A DNA stretch of 35,712 nt from Nostocoides sp. Soil756 (GTDB lineage: Bacteria; Actinomycetota; Actinomycetes; Actinomycetales; Dermatophilaceae): positions 249,674-285,385 of the forward strand of contig NZ_LMSE01000001.1 in assembly GCF_001428065.1 (NCBI RefSeq), given 5' to 3'. The number at the start of each line of letters is the position of its first letter. The stretch's first letter is position 1. Both the position numbers and the translations under genes were made by a program. This document shows, one piece after another, positions 1-6,855 of the stretch. A model generated the notes under the pieces. The model saw nothing but the letters and a program-made list of their open reading frames with translations. It did no database searches and had not been told where the DNA came from.

Positions 1-19
1 TGGATAGGGAGGTTCTTGG

Positions 20-1423
20 TCAGCCGGCCAAGGCCTCGGGAATGACGGGACGAGATCGTGGCGCCGGGAGTTCGTCCGTCACTGCGCCGAGTCTCACCAC
101 GGCTTCGGCCATGGAAAGGCTCAGGAGCGATGCATCGCCCAGGTGAAGCTTGGCAGTGGGTCGCACGGGAGCCAGCCCGAGCTTCTTGATCAGCTGCTCA
201 CCGGCCGCACGAGCCAAGGGTGGGGGCACGCTATTGCCAACTTGCCGGTGGCCATGCCAGTTCGTCACATGGAACCGAAACCAGTCAGGGTAACCGTGGA
301 GCCGCGCCGCTTCTCTGACCGTGATGACCCGATCTTGTGTCGGGTGGATTGGGCGGGGGGAGGTATGGGCGCCTCGCTCCGCGCCCGTACCTGCGCGGAG
401 GGTTCGCGCGTGACCGCTGGGCGTCAGCCGGAACAGGCGGCTCCGCGGTTCCACGGATCCAGGCTTGGTTTGACTGAATCGACGTATGGTGTCCGCCGAG
501 TGCACCGTCCTTCGTGACCCGCTCAGCAGGGTGTGGTCCCACACCCGCGGATGTGAGAAGTCCCAGCTCGGGGTGTCGAGGCCCGCTAGTAGCCGTGAGT
601 ATGAGCCCGTCGAGGAATTGCGCAGAAGCGTGCCCGTAATCCCAAGTGGCACTTGGTCGCTGGACAACAGAGAGGGATAGTGAGCAGGGTTCGGCAGCCC
701 TTCTAGGGCCTCCCCCACCAAGACCGTCGCTCGTCCTGCGGAAGACGGCACCCCCGGGTCTCCCCCTCGCCAGCCCAAGACAATTACGCGTTTCCGGCTC
801 TGCGGAACTCCGAAGTCCTTTGCGTTCAGGGTTCCGTCGGTACCGGACAGCTGGTACCCCGCCCCGCGTAAGCGGCGAAACGCCTCCTCACGAACACTTG
901 CGAACCGTTCGTCGAGAATTCCGGACACGTTCTCAAGGCAGAGTACCCGTGGCCTCAACTGCTCGACGATACGGACGAACTCAAGGATCATTTCGTTTCG
1001 GGCATCACCCTCTTCCCGCTTGCCGCCAGTGGAGAATCCCTGACACGGAGGTCCACCGATTAGAGCGTCTACGGTTCCGTCCCATGCGGTCGTGGGGCGG
1101 AGTTTCGTGACACCTCGCGCAACCGCCTGCATGAGGCGGTCAGAGCTCAGCTTCCGTAGGTCACGGCAGACGATCTCGCACTCGGGAAAGTTGTATAGAT
1201 GGGTGGCAGCGTGAACGGGGTCATACTCAACTGCGGCCACGATGTCGAAGCCAGCCTGTTCGAAACCCAGGCTTAACCCTCCCGCCCCGGCGAAGAGGTC
1301 GACCGCGATGGGCCTTGGGGACCCAGTCGCTTGCGGAGCGATTGCAGGGGGTCTAGCGGAGAGCGTCACACCGTACACGATCGCACAGTTGGATGCCCGC
1401 ACCCCGAAATGCCGGCAGATCAA
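20..1423 (-). CDS. DNA (cytosine-5-)-methyltransferase, Dcm/type II family
   Basis: Probable methyltransferase that moves a methyl group from S-adenosylmethionine to C5 of cytosine in a specific DNA site. All main C5-MTase motifs are visible: motif I DLFAGAGG near residue 42, motif IV GGPPCQGFS with catalytic Cys127, motif VI ENV at 164-166, motif VIII QSRKR at 208-212, motif IX REAARLHGYPD, and motif X GNSVPPPLARA near the C-terminus. The variable stretch between VIII and IX (about residues 225-370) should be the target-recognition domain, so the site cannot be read from sequence. At 467 residues it is a normal length. The start is uncertain: in-frame GTG codons lie 15-20 codons after the listed ATG, and the fold only needs residues from about 38. 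It is divergent from the GHKL ATPase gene, about 70 bases away. That pairing suggests a restriction-modification or other defence role rather than an orphan methylase. Base composition is lower in GC than the core genes to the right. Confidence 0.93.
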   Translation of the reverse strand: MICRHFGVRASNCAIVYGVTLSARPPAIAPQATGSPRPIAVDLFAGAGGLSLGFEQAGFDIVAAVEYDPVHAATHLYNFPECEIVCRDLRKLSSDRLMQAVARGVTKLRPTTAWDGTVDALIGGPPCQGFSTGGKREEGDARNEMILEFVRIVEQLRPRVLCLENVSGILDERFASVREEAFRRLRGAGYQLSGTDGTLNAKDFGVPQSRKRVIVLGWRGGDPGVPSSAGRATVLVGEALEGLPNPAHYPSLLSSDQVPLGITGTLLRNSSTGSYSRLLAGLDTPSWDFSHPRVWDHTLLSGSRRTVHSADTIRRFSQTKPGSVEPRSRLFRLTPSGHARTLRAGTGAERGAHTSPRPIHPTQDRVITVREAARLHGYPDWFRFHVTNWHGHRQVGNSVPPPLARAAGEQLIKKLGLAPVRPTAKLHLGDASLLSLSMAEAVVRLGAVTDELPAPRSRPVIPEALAG

Positions 1424-1494
1424 GCGTGTCGGGCGGTACCTTGCGGCAGGATCAGGCTATGGACGGGGGGAGTGCCCCTCAGAGGGAGGATGGC

Positions 1495-2880
1495 ATGACG
1501 CTGAGGCGCGACAGGGCAACTGCGAAACCCTCGAAGGAGTTCTTCGTCAGGATGCTGACACGAGACATCTCCCTCGAAGACTGCATCCTTGACCTGGTCG
1601 ACAACAGCATCGACGGAGCCTGGGAGAAGTCCGGGTACGAGCCGACGGAGCTCAGGAGTGACTCGGCCCTGAGCACTTACCACATCAAGATTCGTTTCAG
1701 TGACGACGACTTTTCCATAGTTGACAATTGCGGCGGAATCACCCTAGATAACGCCGCCGACTATGCATTCACGTTTGGCAGAAGGCACGACCAGACCCCT
1801 GATGACTTCTCCGTCGGCGTGTACGGCATCGGCATGAAGCGCGCAGTCTTCAAGCTCGGAGACTTGATTGAAGTCCGCAGCACGTACGTCGACGGGCGTC
1901 GGACCGAGAGCTTTCGGGTTCCAATCAATGTGCCCGAGTGGATGGCACGCGACGCTGAGCCCTTGGCGAACGGAGAACTCGCCGCGCCCAACTGGGATTT
2001 CGACATCGAGGAATCCGACCCGTTGTCTGAACCAGGAGTCGCGGTTCACGTCAGCGGCTTGCGCCCAGAGACATCGGAAAGGCTGGGCGACCCCACCTTT
2101 GAGCGTCGCCTACGCAGAATTTTGGGCCGCGATTACATGGTGCCGCTTATGCGGGGTTTGCGTATCTCGGTGAATGGGGTCGCTGTCGTTGGGTACAAAC
2201 TGGAACTTCGCGGAAGCGACGACTTCGCCCCCATGCGCGACAGATACACAGATGGCTCCGTCACTGTGGAAATTTTGGCCGGAATGGTATCCGTTCCACC
2301 AGACTCTGCTGAGCCAGACGAGAATGACCGTCGAAAGATTGATCCTTCTGGCTGGTATATCCTCTGCAACGGCAGAGTCGTCTTGGCGGCAGACACTAGC
2401 AACTTGACTGGGTGGGGCGAGGAACTGCCCCGGTGGCACCGTCAGTACAGCGGGTTCGCGGGTATTGCACTGTTTAGTGCTGCGAGGGCCGCGGACCTAC
2501 CTATGACCACAACCAAGCGAAGTGTTGACGTGTCGCACGCAGTCTATCGGCGTGCACTTGCGCGGATGCACGAGCCCACCCGGACGTGGATTAGCTATAC
2601 AAATGCTCGCAAGTTCGATTTGGATGAGGCGAAGCACAGAGAGAGATCGGCCGAGCCAAAGGAACTTGTTGCCGTCGAGGCTCGTCCGACTGTGAGAGTT
2701 CCTACGTTGGCCACGCCGACTCCCACCCGGGAGCGGATTGGAAATATCAACTATGCCATGCCGTACAAGCGGATCAAGGCGCTCGCCAAGGGCCTCGGAG
2801 ACTCCCAACTCTCCTACCGGGATGTTGGAATCAAGTCCTTTGACTACGCGTACGAGACTCTGGTTGGCGAGGACGACTAG
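1495..2880 (+). CDS. GHKL (Hsp90/MutL/MORC-like) ATPase, probable defence protein
   Basis: A 461-residue ATP-binding protein of the GHKL fold. The N-box ILDLVDNSIDG lies at 31-41, the G1 box IVDNCGGI at about 75-82, and the G2 box GVYGIGMK at 108-115, followed by a long unassigned C-terminal part. In most GHKL ATPases the catalytic base is a Glu four residues before the N-box Asn. Here that position is Asp33, a conservative change. The start was chosen at ATG 1495 because a strong ribosome site (GGGAGGA, 1484-1490) lies just before it; the longer reading from 1393 has no such site. GHKL ATPases of the MutL/MORC type are known next to DNA methyltransferases in restriction-type operons (described by Iyer, Abhiman and Aravind). 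Its stop codon overlaps the next gene, so the two are probably translated together. The exact function is unknown; an ATP-driven clamp or sensor on DNA is a family-based inference. Confidence 0.82.
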   Translation: MTLRRDRATAKPSKEFFVRMLTRDISLEDCILDLVDNSIDGAWEKSGYEPTELRSDSALSTYHIKIRFSDDDFSIVDNCGGITLDNAADYAFTFGRRHDQTPDDFSVGVYGIGMKRAVFKLGDLIEVRSTYVDGRRTESFRVPINVPEWMARDAEPLANGELAAPNWDFDIEESDPLSEPGVAVHVSGLRPETSERLGDPTFERRLRRILGRDYMVPLMRGLRISVNGVAVVGYKLELRGSDDFAPMRDRYTDGSVTVEILAGMVSVPPDSAEPDENDRRKIDPSGWYILCNGRVVLAADTSNLTGWGEELPRWHRQYSGFAGIALFSAARAADLPMTTTKRSVDVSHAVYRRALARMHEPTRTWISYTNARKFDLDEAKHRERSAEPKELVAVEARPTVRVPTLATPTPTRERIGNINYAMPYKRIKALAKGLGDSQLSYRDVGIKSFDYAYETLVGEDD

Positions 2881-3839
2881 TGGCCAGCTCATCCAGCACC
2901 ATCAACTACAGTGTGCGCCAGAACAAGACCATTGAGCGAAGCCTTGTCTTCGGAGGGCTACGGCGTTATGGCACGATCATTGATCTTAGGCATGCCGTGT
3001 ATGTCGGGCTCGGTTCGGCTTGGTTCGTGGATTTCGAGATGGCGCATCGAGAGCTTGGATTGCGGGACATGATTTCAATCGAATCCGACGAAGTCACATT
3101 TAGCCGAGCGAACTTCAACCGGCCGTATCGGACGGTCGAATTGGTACGCGGCATCTCATACGATGAAGTGCCCAAGCTGCTCATACGTCCGGATCTCACC
3201 GAGAGACCATGGGTGATATGGCTGGACTACGACCAGGCACTCGATGGGTCCAAGGTTGACGAGCTCGTCGGTCTCGTCGAGCGCGCGCCAGCCAACACGG
3301 CGCTACTCGCGACGTTCAATGCTCACCCGCGAAGCTATGGCGACGGGATCTTAGACCGACTGGAAACCTTCCAGGGACTGTTTGGGGACGCCTTCCCGAG
3401 CGAGGACTTCCCAAATGGAGTAGGCCTTGCCAATGACGGCAAGGTGCAGGCTGCGACGGCCGAAGCACTGCTGTCGACTCTCGATTCCGCCGCGCGGCGA
3501 GTCGCTCGGCCCGGCGGCTTTGTCGCCGGGTTCAATCTTCACTACCAAGATGGCTCTCCGATGGTCACGGTGGGTGGCTTTCTGCCATCCCCGGAGAAGG
3601 CCGATGAAGTGCAGCAGTTGGTGGCCGGGGGCCCTTGGCGTTGCTTCACAACCGAGTCCATCAACACCCCTCCGCTTACGCCGAAGGAGATTTCTGCGCT
3701 GAGGACACTGCTTCCTGCTGATACGGAACCGTCACGGGAAGACCTGAAGAGGCTGGGGTTCGACCTCGAGGAACGGCACCTGCGATCCTTCGTGCGGTAC
3801 TACCTGGACTACCCCCTCTTCGTCCAGGCAGCCCGCTGA
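2880..3839 (+). CDS. Rossmann-fold / methyltransferase-like protein in the ATPase operon
   Basis: 319 residues, not assigned to a named family. The N-terminal half looks like a class I methyltransferase Rossmann fold. A strand and glycine turn (AVYVGLGSAWF, 39-49) are followed by an acidic strand end (MISIESDE, 64-71), where SAM enzymes bind the ribose. A later strand, WVIWLDYD at 111-118, resembles motif IV. There are no obvious zinc ligands or membrane segments. It starts with GTG, and the last base of the upstream TAG stop is the first base of this GTG (TAGTG). This means tight coupling to the GHKL ATPase and almost certainly a shared function. It could methylate a substrate, or be a catalytically dead partner that binds SAM or a nucleotide. 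The methyltransferase reading rests on fold-level features only. No promoter is seen ahead of it. Confidence 0.72.
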   Translation: MASSSSTINYSVRQNKTIERSLVFGGLRRYGTIIDLRHAVYVGLGSAWFVDFEMAHRELGLRDMISIESDEVTFSRANFNRPYRTVELVRGISYDEVPKLLIRPDLTERPWVIWLDYDQALDGSKVDELVGLVERAPANTALLATFNAHPRSYGDGILDRLETFQGLFGDAFPSEDFPNGVGLANDGKVQAATAEALLSTLDSAARRVARPGGFVAGFNLHYQDGSPMVTVGGFLPSPEKADEVQQLVAGGPWRCFTTESINTPPLTPKEISALRTLLPADTEPSREDLKRLGFDLEERHLRSFVRYYLDYPLFVQAAR

Positions 3840-3908
3840 GCCCAGCCGTCGATTTTGGTGCTAGCGATCATTACGGGCGCTTGCCGCAGGAACATCCAAA
3901 CAGTCGCC

Positions 3909-3914
3909 TAAAAT
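3909..3914 (+). promoter_or_regulatory. -10 element of a probable leaderless promoter for the PIN-nuclease gene
   Basis: TAAAAT lies so that transcription would start about seven bases later, on or next to the ATG at 3922. No Shine-Dalgarno sequence precedes that ATG. Leaderless transcripts are common in Actinobacteria. No convincing -35 is seen. Confidence 0.45.
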
Positions 3915-3921
3915 ATTTGCC

Positions 3922-5007
3922 ATGAAGTCTGTCGTCCTGGATGCCACACAACTGACGCGTGACTACATGTGTCGGGGGCTTCCATACCAGCTCATACAGC
4001 ACATGCTGCACTCGACTTGGGTCGATGTCTATGTTCCTGCTTCTGTGTTCGAGGAGACGGTCGCGAACTTCGCTCACGCCACGCGTGAGGCAAATAGCGC
4101 CCTCGAGCGACTGAATCGATCGCAGCGTCTCTTGGGGCTGCCCGCCTACGCGGCGGTGGCATATGACACCTCCTTTGATTACAGGAGCTACTTGGCGGAG
4201 CGGTTCGACGAACAGCTGGGAATCACGGTTCTGCCCTGGCCCAAGGTCGATCACGAAGACCTAGTGAGGCGGGCAGTCGAGCGTCGTCCCCCTTTCGACG
4301 CGAAGGGAGGCGGTTATCGCGACTCTCTCGTGTGGGCGGATGTCGTAAACATGGCTGCTCGTGGCTTTGATGTAGCACTCGTCTCGCACGATAAGGCCTT
4401 CGCCGGTCCTGGTGGGGGCCTGGCCAGGGAACTAGCAGAGGAGGTCCGAGGTCTGGCTGGTGCGGTCGAACTTGTGATCGACTTTGGGGCTTGGCTCGTG
4501 GATCATCTGCCCTGGAAGGAAACCGACCTGCGTTCAGCGGTCGGCCGCAGCCGGGACGAAGACTTCTGCCACTACTACCTGCAGTCGGATTTGCAGAACG
4601 AACTTGAGCCCGCCGTGGAGGAGTTGGGCTTCACGGCAAGCCCTCTACAGTGCAACATCACGTCCGTAGAATGGGGCGGCGAGCTTGCTTCTGTGGAGGC
4701 CGCAGAGGGGCCCGATGGCATGGTCCTCGTGAAGTACGATCTATCTCAGGATGTGGCATTCGAAGCCACCTTCCTTGAAGGGTTTGTGCCAGAACAAGCC
4801 TGGAACATCTCGGAGGTTCATGGCTTCAGAGGAGTCCGCGTCAATGGAGTTATACCCATGATTGCTCGGGTGGCCGTACTGTTCGGAGATCCGGAGTTTG
4901 GATTCACCATCGAAGACCTGTCCTGGCGTCGGGTGGACGGCCGGGGTAGGGGTCTCGAAGCGGTCCCATTCGATCCCGACCACCCCGCTCTCTTCGACTT
5001 GTCGTAA
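3922..5007 (+). CDS. PIN-domain (DUF4935-like) nuclease, possible defence effector
   Basis: 361 residues. The N-terminal ~165 residues fit a PIN-like ribonuclease fold. Asp7 is in the first strand (SVVLDATQ), Glu44/Glu45 in the first helix (VFEETVANF), Asp134 in the pattern GYRDSLVWAD, and Asp157 in LVSHDKAF. These acidic residues normally hold the metal ions that cut RNA. The pattern GYRDSLVW followed by a strand ending in xxHDKxF is typical of DUF4935 PIN proteins. The C-terminal half (about 200-361) is beta-rich and not recognised. It lies 82 bases after the Rossmann-like gene on the same strand, and has its own probable leaderless promoter. Together with the DNA methyltransferase, GHKL ATPase and Rossmann protein, it would be the most likely toxic effector of a defence module. 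The PIN call is fairly firm; the link to the other three genes is inference from position. Confidence 0.78.
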   Translation: MKSVVLDATQLTRDYMCRGLPYQLIQHMLHSTWVDVYVPASVFEETVANFAHATREANSALERLNRSQRLLGLPAYAAVAYDTSFDYRSYLAERFDEQLGITVLPWPKVDHEDLVRRAVERRPPFDAKGGGYRDSLVWADVVNMAARGFDVALVSHDKAFAGPGGGLARELAEEVRGLAGAVELVIDFGAWLVDHLPWKETDLRSAVGRSRDEDFCHYYLQSDLQNELEPAVEELGFTASPLQCNITSVEWGGELASVEAAEGPDGMVLVKYDLSQDVAFEATFLEGFVPEQAWNISEVHGFRGVRVNGVIPMIARVAVLFGDPEFGFTIEDLSWRRVDGRGRGLEAVPFDPDHPALFDLS

Positions 5008-5573
5008 CTCGGGGCGGCGGCTCGCACTACGTCGGCACCGACACTCGGCGTGCCGTCGGCGGGACCCAGTCGAAGGTAAGTGACCGGGCGATGTGGACGA
5101 CGTGGTTCACCCGTTCACCTGCCGGTGGTGCCAGGAGCGCCTGTGGAGACGCTCTGACGCGAGGCGACGCCCAACCCGACTGGGCCAGCCCGGTTCGCCA
5201 ACACGTAGCCAGCGGCGGGTGTCGATCGCTCATTGGGCCATGCGAGCGACTGCGATGCCTGGCCGAGATGGGGCTGGTTCCCCGTAGCGGAGCATCTGTA
5301 GGGCCCGGTGGGTTGGGTCAAGGGTGGCCGAAGGCCATCACGAAGTGACGCCGCAGGCGCCCTTGAAGCGTTGCGACGGGCGCGGATGATGGGGAGCGGG
5401 GGAGCCTGCCCGTACCTCCCGCTGACGCGGACACAGGGCGGGGAGCTACCTGTGGTCAGTGCATCGGTTCAGAAGTTCGTAAAGATCTGACTTCTCCTTG
5501 AGCGAGTGCACCCCGGTTTGGCGGACTGGTACCAGGGGCCGCCTGGCCTCCGCCGTTCGATCAAGGGGACATC
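5008..5573 (+). other. gene-free stretch between PIN nuclease and conjugation remnant
   Basis: No convincing gene here. Short open frames exist on both strands but lack ribosome sites and family features. One weak candidate from about 5093 holds a CxxC-type pair (FTCRWCQ) and could be the remains of a small zinc protein. The stretch contains the cloverleaf-like element at 5318-5366 and further inverted repeats, including AGAAGT (5471-5476) with ACTTCT (5490-5495), and AGCGGG with CCCGCT around 5395-5423. The concentration of hairpins fits a regulatory or DNA-transfer region of the neighbouring conjugative element. Confidence 0.5.
5318..5366 (+). other. 49-base mini-cloverleaf of three C-GNA-G hairpins
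   Basis: The outer arms TCAAGGG (5318-5324) and CCCTTGA (5360-5366) are perfectly complementary. Between them lie three 11-base hairpins: GGCC-GAA-GGCC (5326-5336), TCAC-GAA-GTGA (5338-5348) and CGCC-GCA-GGCG (5349-5359). Each has a 4-bp stem closed by C-G around a GNA triloop. Single bases at 5325 and 5337 are the only unpaired joints. Triloops of the form C-GNA-G are known to make unusually stable single-strand DNA minihairpins. The element lies upstream of conjugation genes, so a role as a folded DNA site (single-strand origin, transfer or recombination site) or as a structured leader RNA is possible. The structure is read directly; the role is a guess. Confidence 0.6.
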
Positions 5574-5586
5574 ATGAACGAGTTCG

Positions 5587-5829
5587 TTGCGCTCGCGCGC
5601 GCTACCGGGGGACACAGCCAACTTGCAGTCATGGATCAAGGGCAACATCATCCCGCTGCTCCTTCTGCTCATCGCCGTCATGCTCTTCGTCTTCGCCCAG
5701 CGCGGTGACAACGCGAAGGCCATGCGAGTCGTGGCCGGCGTGATTGTGGCGCTTGCGGTGCTGGGCGTCGCCAGCAGCGGTCGCGCCGACGAGGTCGGCA
5801 CCTGGCTCGCGTCGCTCGTCACGGGCTGA
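5587..5829 (+). CDS. small membrane protein, pilin/TrbC-VirB2-like, of a conjugative element; start probably frameshifted
   Basis: The body reads NLQSWIKGNIIPLLLLLIA..., with one long hydrophobic segment, a short polar loop (QRGDNAKA) and a second hydrophobic segment. This layout fits the small two-helix proteins that begin conjugation gene sets in actinobacterial integrative elements. A good ribosome site (AAGGGG) precedes an ATG at 5574 that would give MNEFVALA, a plausible start, but that frame is one base off the body. The body frame offers only TTG codons (5587 or 5623). A one-base change in the GC-repeat around 5589-5600 would join them. It is therefore either a decayed gene, a sequencing error, or a protein using a TTG start. 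The stop is three bases before the next start, so an operon is likely. Confidence 0.6.
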   Translation: MRSRALPGDTANLQSWIKGNIIPLLLLLIAVMLFVFAQRGDNAKAMRVVAGVIVALAVLGVASSGRADEVGTWLASLVTG

Positions 5830-5832
5830 GCC

Positions 5833-6258
5833 ATGCGTTTGCCTGTCGACGACGAGATCTACAACGTCAACGCCGTCTGGCTCGGTCCGCCGGGGAAGAC
5901 GCTGCCCTTCCGCGCCCGCTACGTCGCCTATGGCGTGGGGGCCGGGGTCTTCGTCCTGCTCCAGATCGCCGAGCGCCGACTCGGCATCGGCGTCGGGTTC
6001 TTCGCGATCGCGTACACGCTGCTGGTCACTGTTGGCGTCACGAAGGTCATCCTCCGACTGGTCGACCATGACCGGCCGCTCGGCGCGGTCCTGCGCGGGC
6101 TGATGAATGAGGTCAACGCACCGCGTGCACAGACGCGCGGGAGGACCTCCACCCTGCGTCCGGCCCGGGTCCGCGCCGTCCCCCCGCGCCCGGGCCTGAT
6201 CCGGCAGCGGGGACGCCACTCCGCCACGGCAGAACTCAACGCGGGAGCCACGCCATGA
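5833..6258 (+). CDS. TcpE/PrgI-like conjugation membrane protein
   Basis: 141 residues. A polar N-terminus (MRLPVDDEIYNVNAVWLG) leads into LPFRARYVAYG and two adjoining hydrophobic segments (about 36-50 and 58-78). An amphipathic stretch VDHDRPLGAVLRG follows, then a basic, Arg/Pro-rich cytoplasmic tail. This is the usual layout of TcpE-type inner-membrane proteins placed just before the VirB4-like ATPase in actinobacterial and Gram-positive conjugation systems. The stop overlaps the next start as ATGA, so the two were translated as a pair. The gene looks intact, but its partner ATPase is truncated, so it is probably a non-working remnant. Confidence 0.6.
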   Translation: MRLPVDDEIYNVNAVWLGPPGKTLPFRARYVAYGVGAGVFVLLQIAERRLGIGVGFFAIAYTLLVTVGVTKVILRLVDHDRPLGAVLRGLMNEVNAPRAQTRGRTSTLRPARVRAVPPRPGLIRQRGRHSATAELNAGATP

Positions 6259-6575
6259 GCAGCCGAGGCCTGTCGCTGCGGCGGATCAGCGGGCATTGCA
6301 CAGTGGCACGGGATCGGGTCACCGCCTGGTACCAGCTCGCGCCACAAGGCTGGTCGTTCCGGCCGGACAATGCCCGCGAGCGGCTTGTCGTCGACACCGC
6401 CGATGCGCTCGCACAGCTGACCAAGCGGAACCTCCACCTTCGAGTGACAACGCGCCCGTACCCGGTTTCCAGGTGGGCGCAGGCACATGATGCGAACGCC
6501 CCGGACCCGTTGCCGGGGTGCCGCCGCTTACTTCCGGCGCCCGTCGACGAATATGTCGGGATGCGTGCGGACTAG
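6255..6575 (+). pseudogene. truncated N-terminus of VirB4/TraC-like conjugation ATPase
   Basis: 106 residues ending at a TAG. The readable part (ISGHCTVARDRVTAWYQLAP, WSFRPDNARERL, LHLRVTTRPYPVSRWAQAH, DPLPG, DEYVGMRAD) matches the start of the large VirB4-like ATPases of actinobacterial integrative elements, which are usually several hundred residues long with Walker motifs far downstream. No Walker A or B motif is present here, and nothing after 6575 restores the frame convincingly. A weak continuation in another frame (GLAMSRQANGEG) is possible for a few codons. It begins in an ATGA overlap with the TcpE-like gene. I infer deletion of most of an integrated conjugative element. Confidence 0.62.
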
Positions 6576-6855
6576 GCGGACTGGCCATGAGCCGGCAGGC
6601 GAACGGCGAGGGGTCAAACTACCCGTACCGAAGCGGCTTCGCGGCGCACGCGGGGATCGTGACACCGAAGATTCGACGGCAGCACTGTCACGATGGAGAT
6701 CTACTCCTAGTCTCCTCGACCTCGGCCGGCGAGGCTCTCAGTGAGCTCGAGGGTGACCTGTCTGGTTCGCTGCAATCCCCAGAACCGGCCGCGGACGGAA
6801 CACACTGCCCAACGGCTTGCGCTGTAGGACCGATCCAGGTTCCGTCAACCTTTGG
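6576..6855. other. junction region with a 9-bp inverted repeat
   Basis: 280 bases between the truncated ATPase and the next gene. It contains a perfect inverted repeat, ATCGTGACA (6656-6664) and TGTCACGAT (6686-6694), with 21 bases between the arms. No gene is supported. It is probably the deletion junction plus the far end of the neighbouring minus-strand gene's transcript. Confidence 0.45.

Noticed and set aside
5091-5348. Small frames after the PIN nuclease
   Set aside because: One has a CxxC-like pair, but it lacks a start signal and runs into the cloverleaf element; too weak to call.
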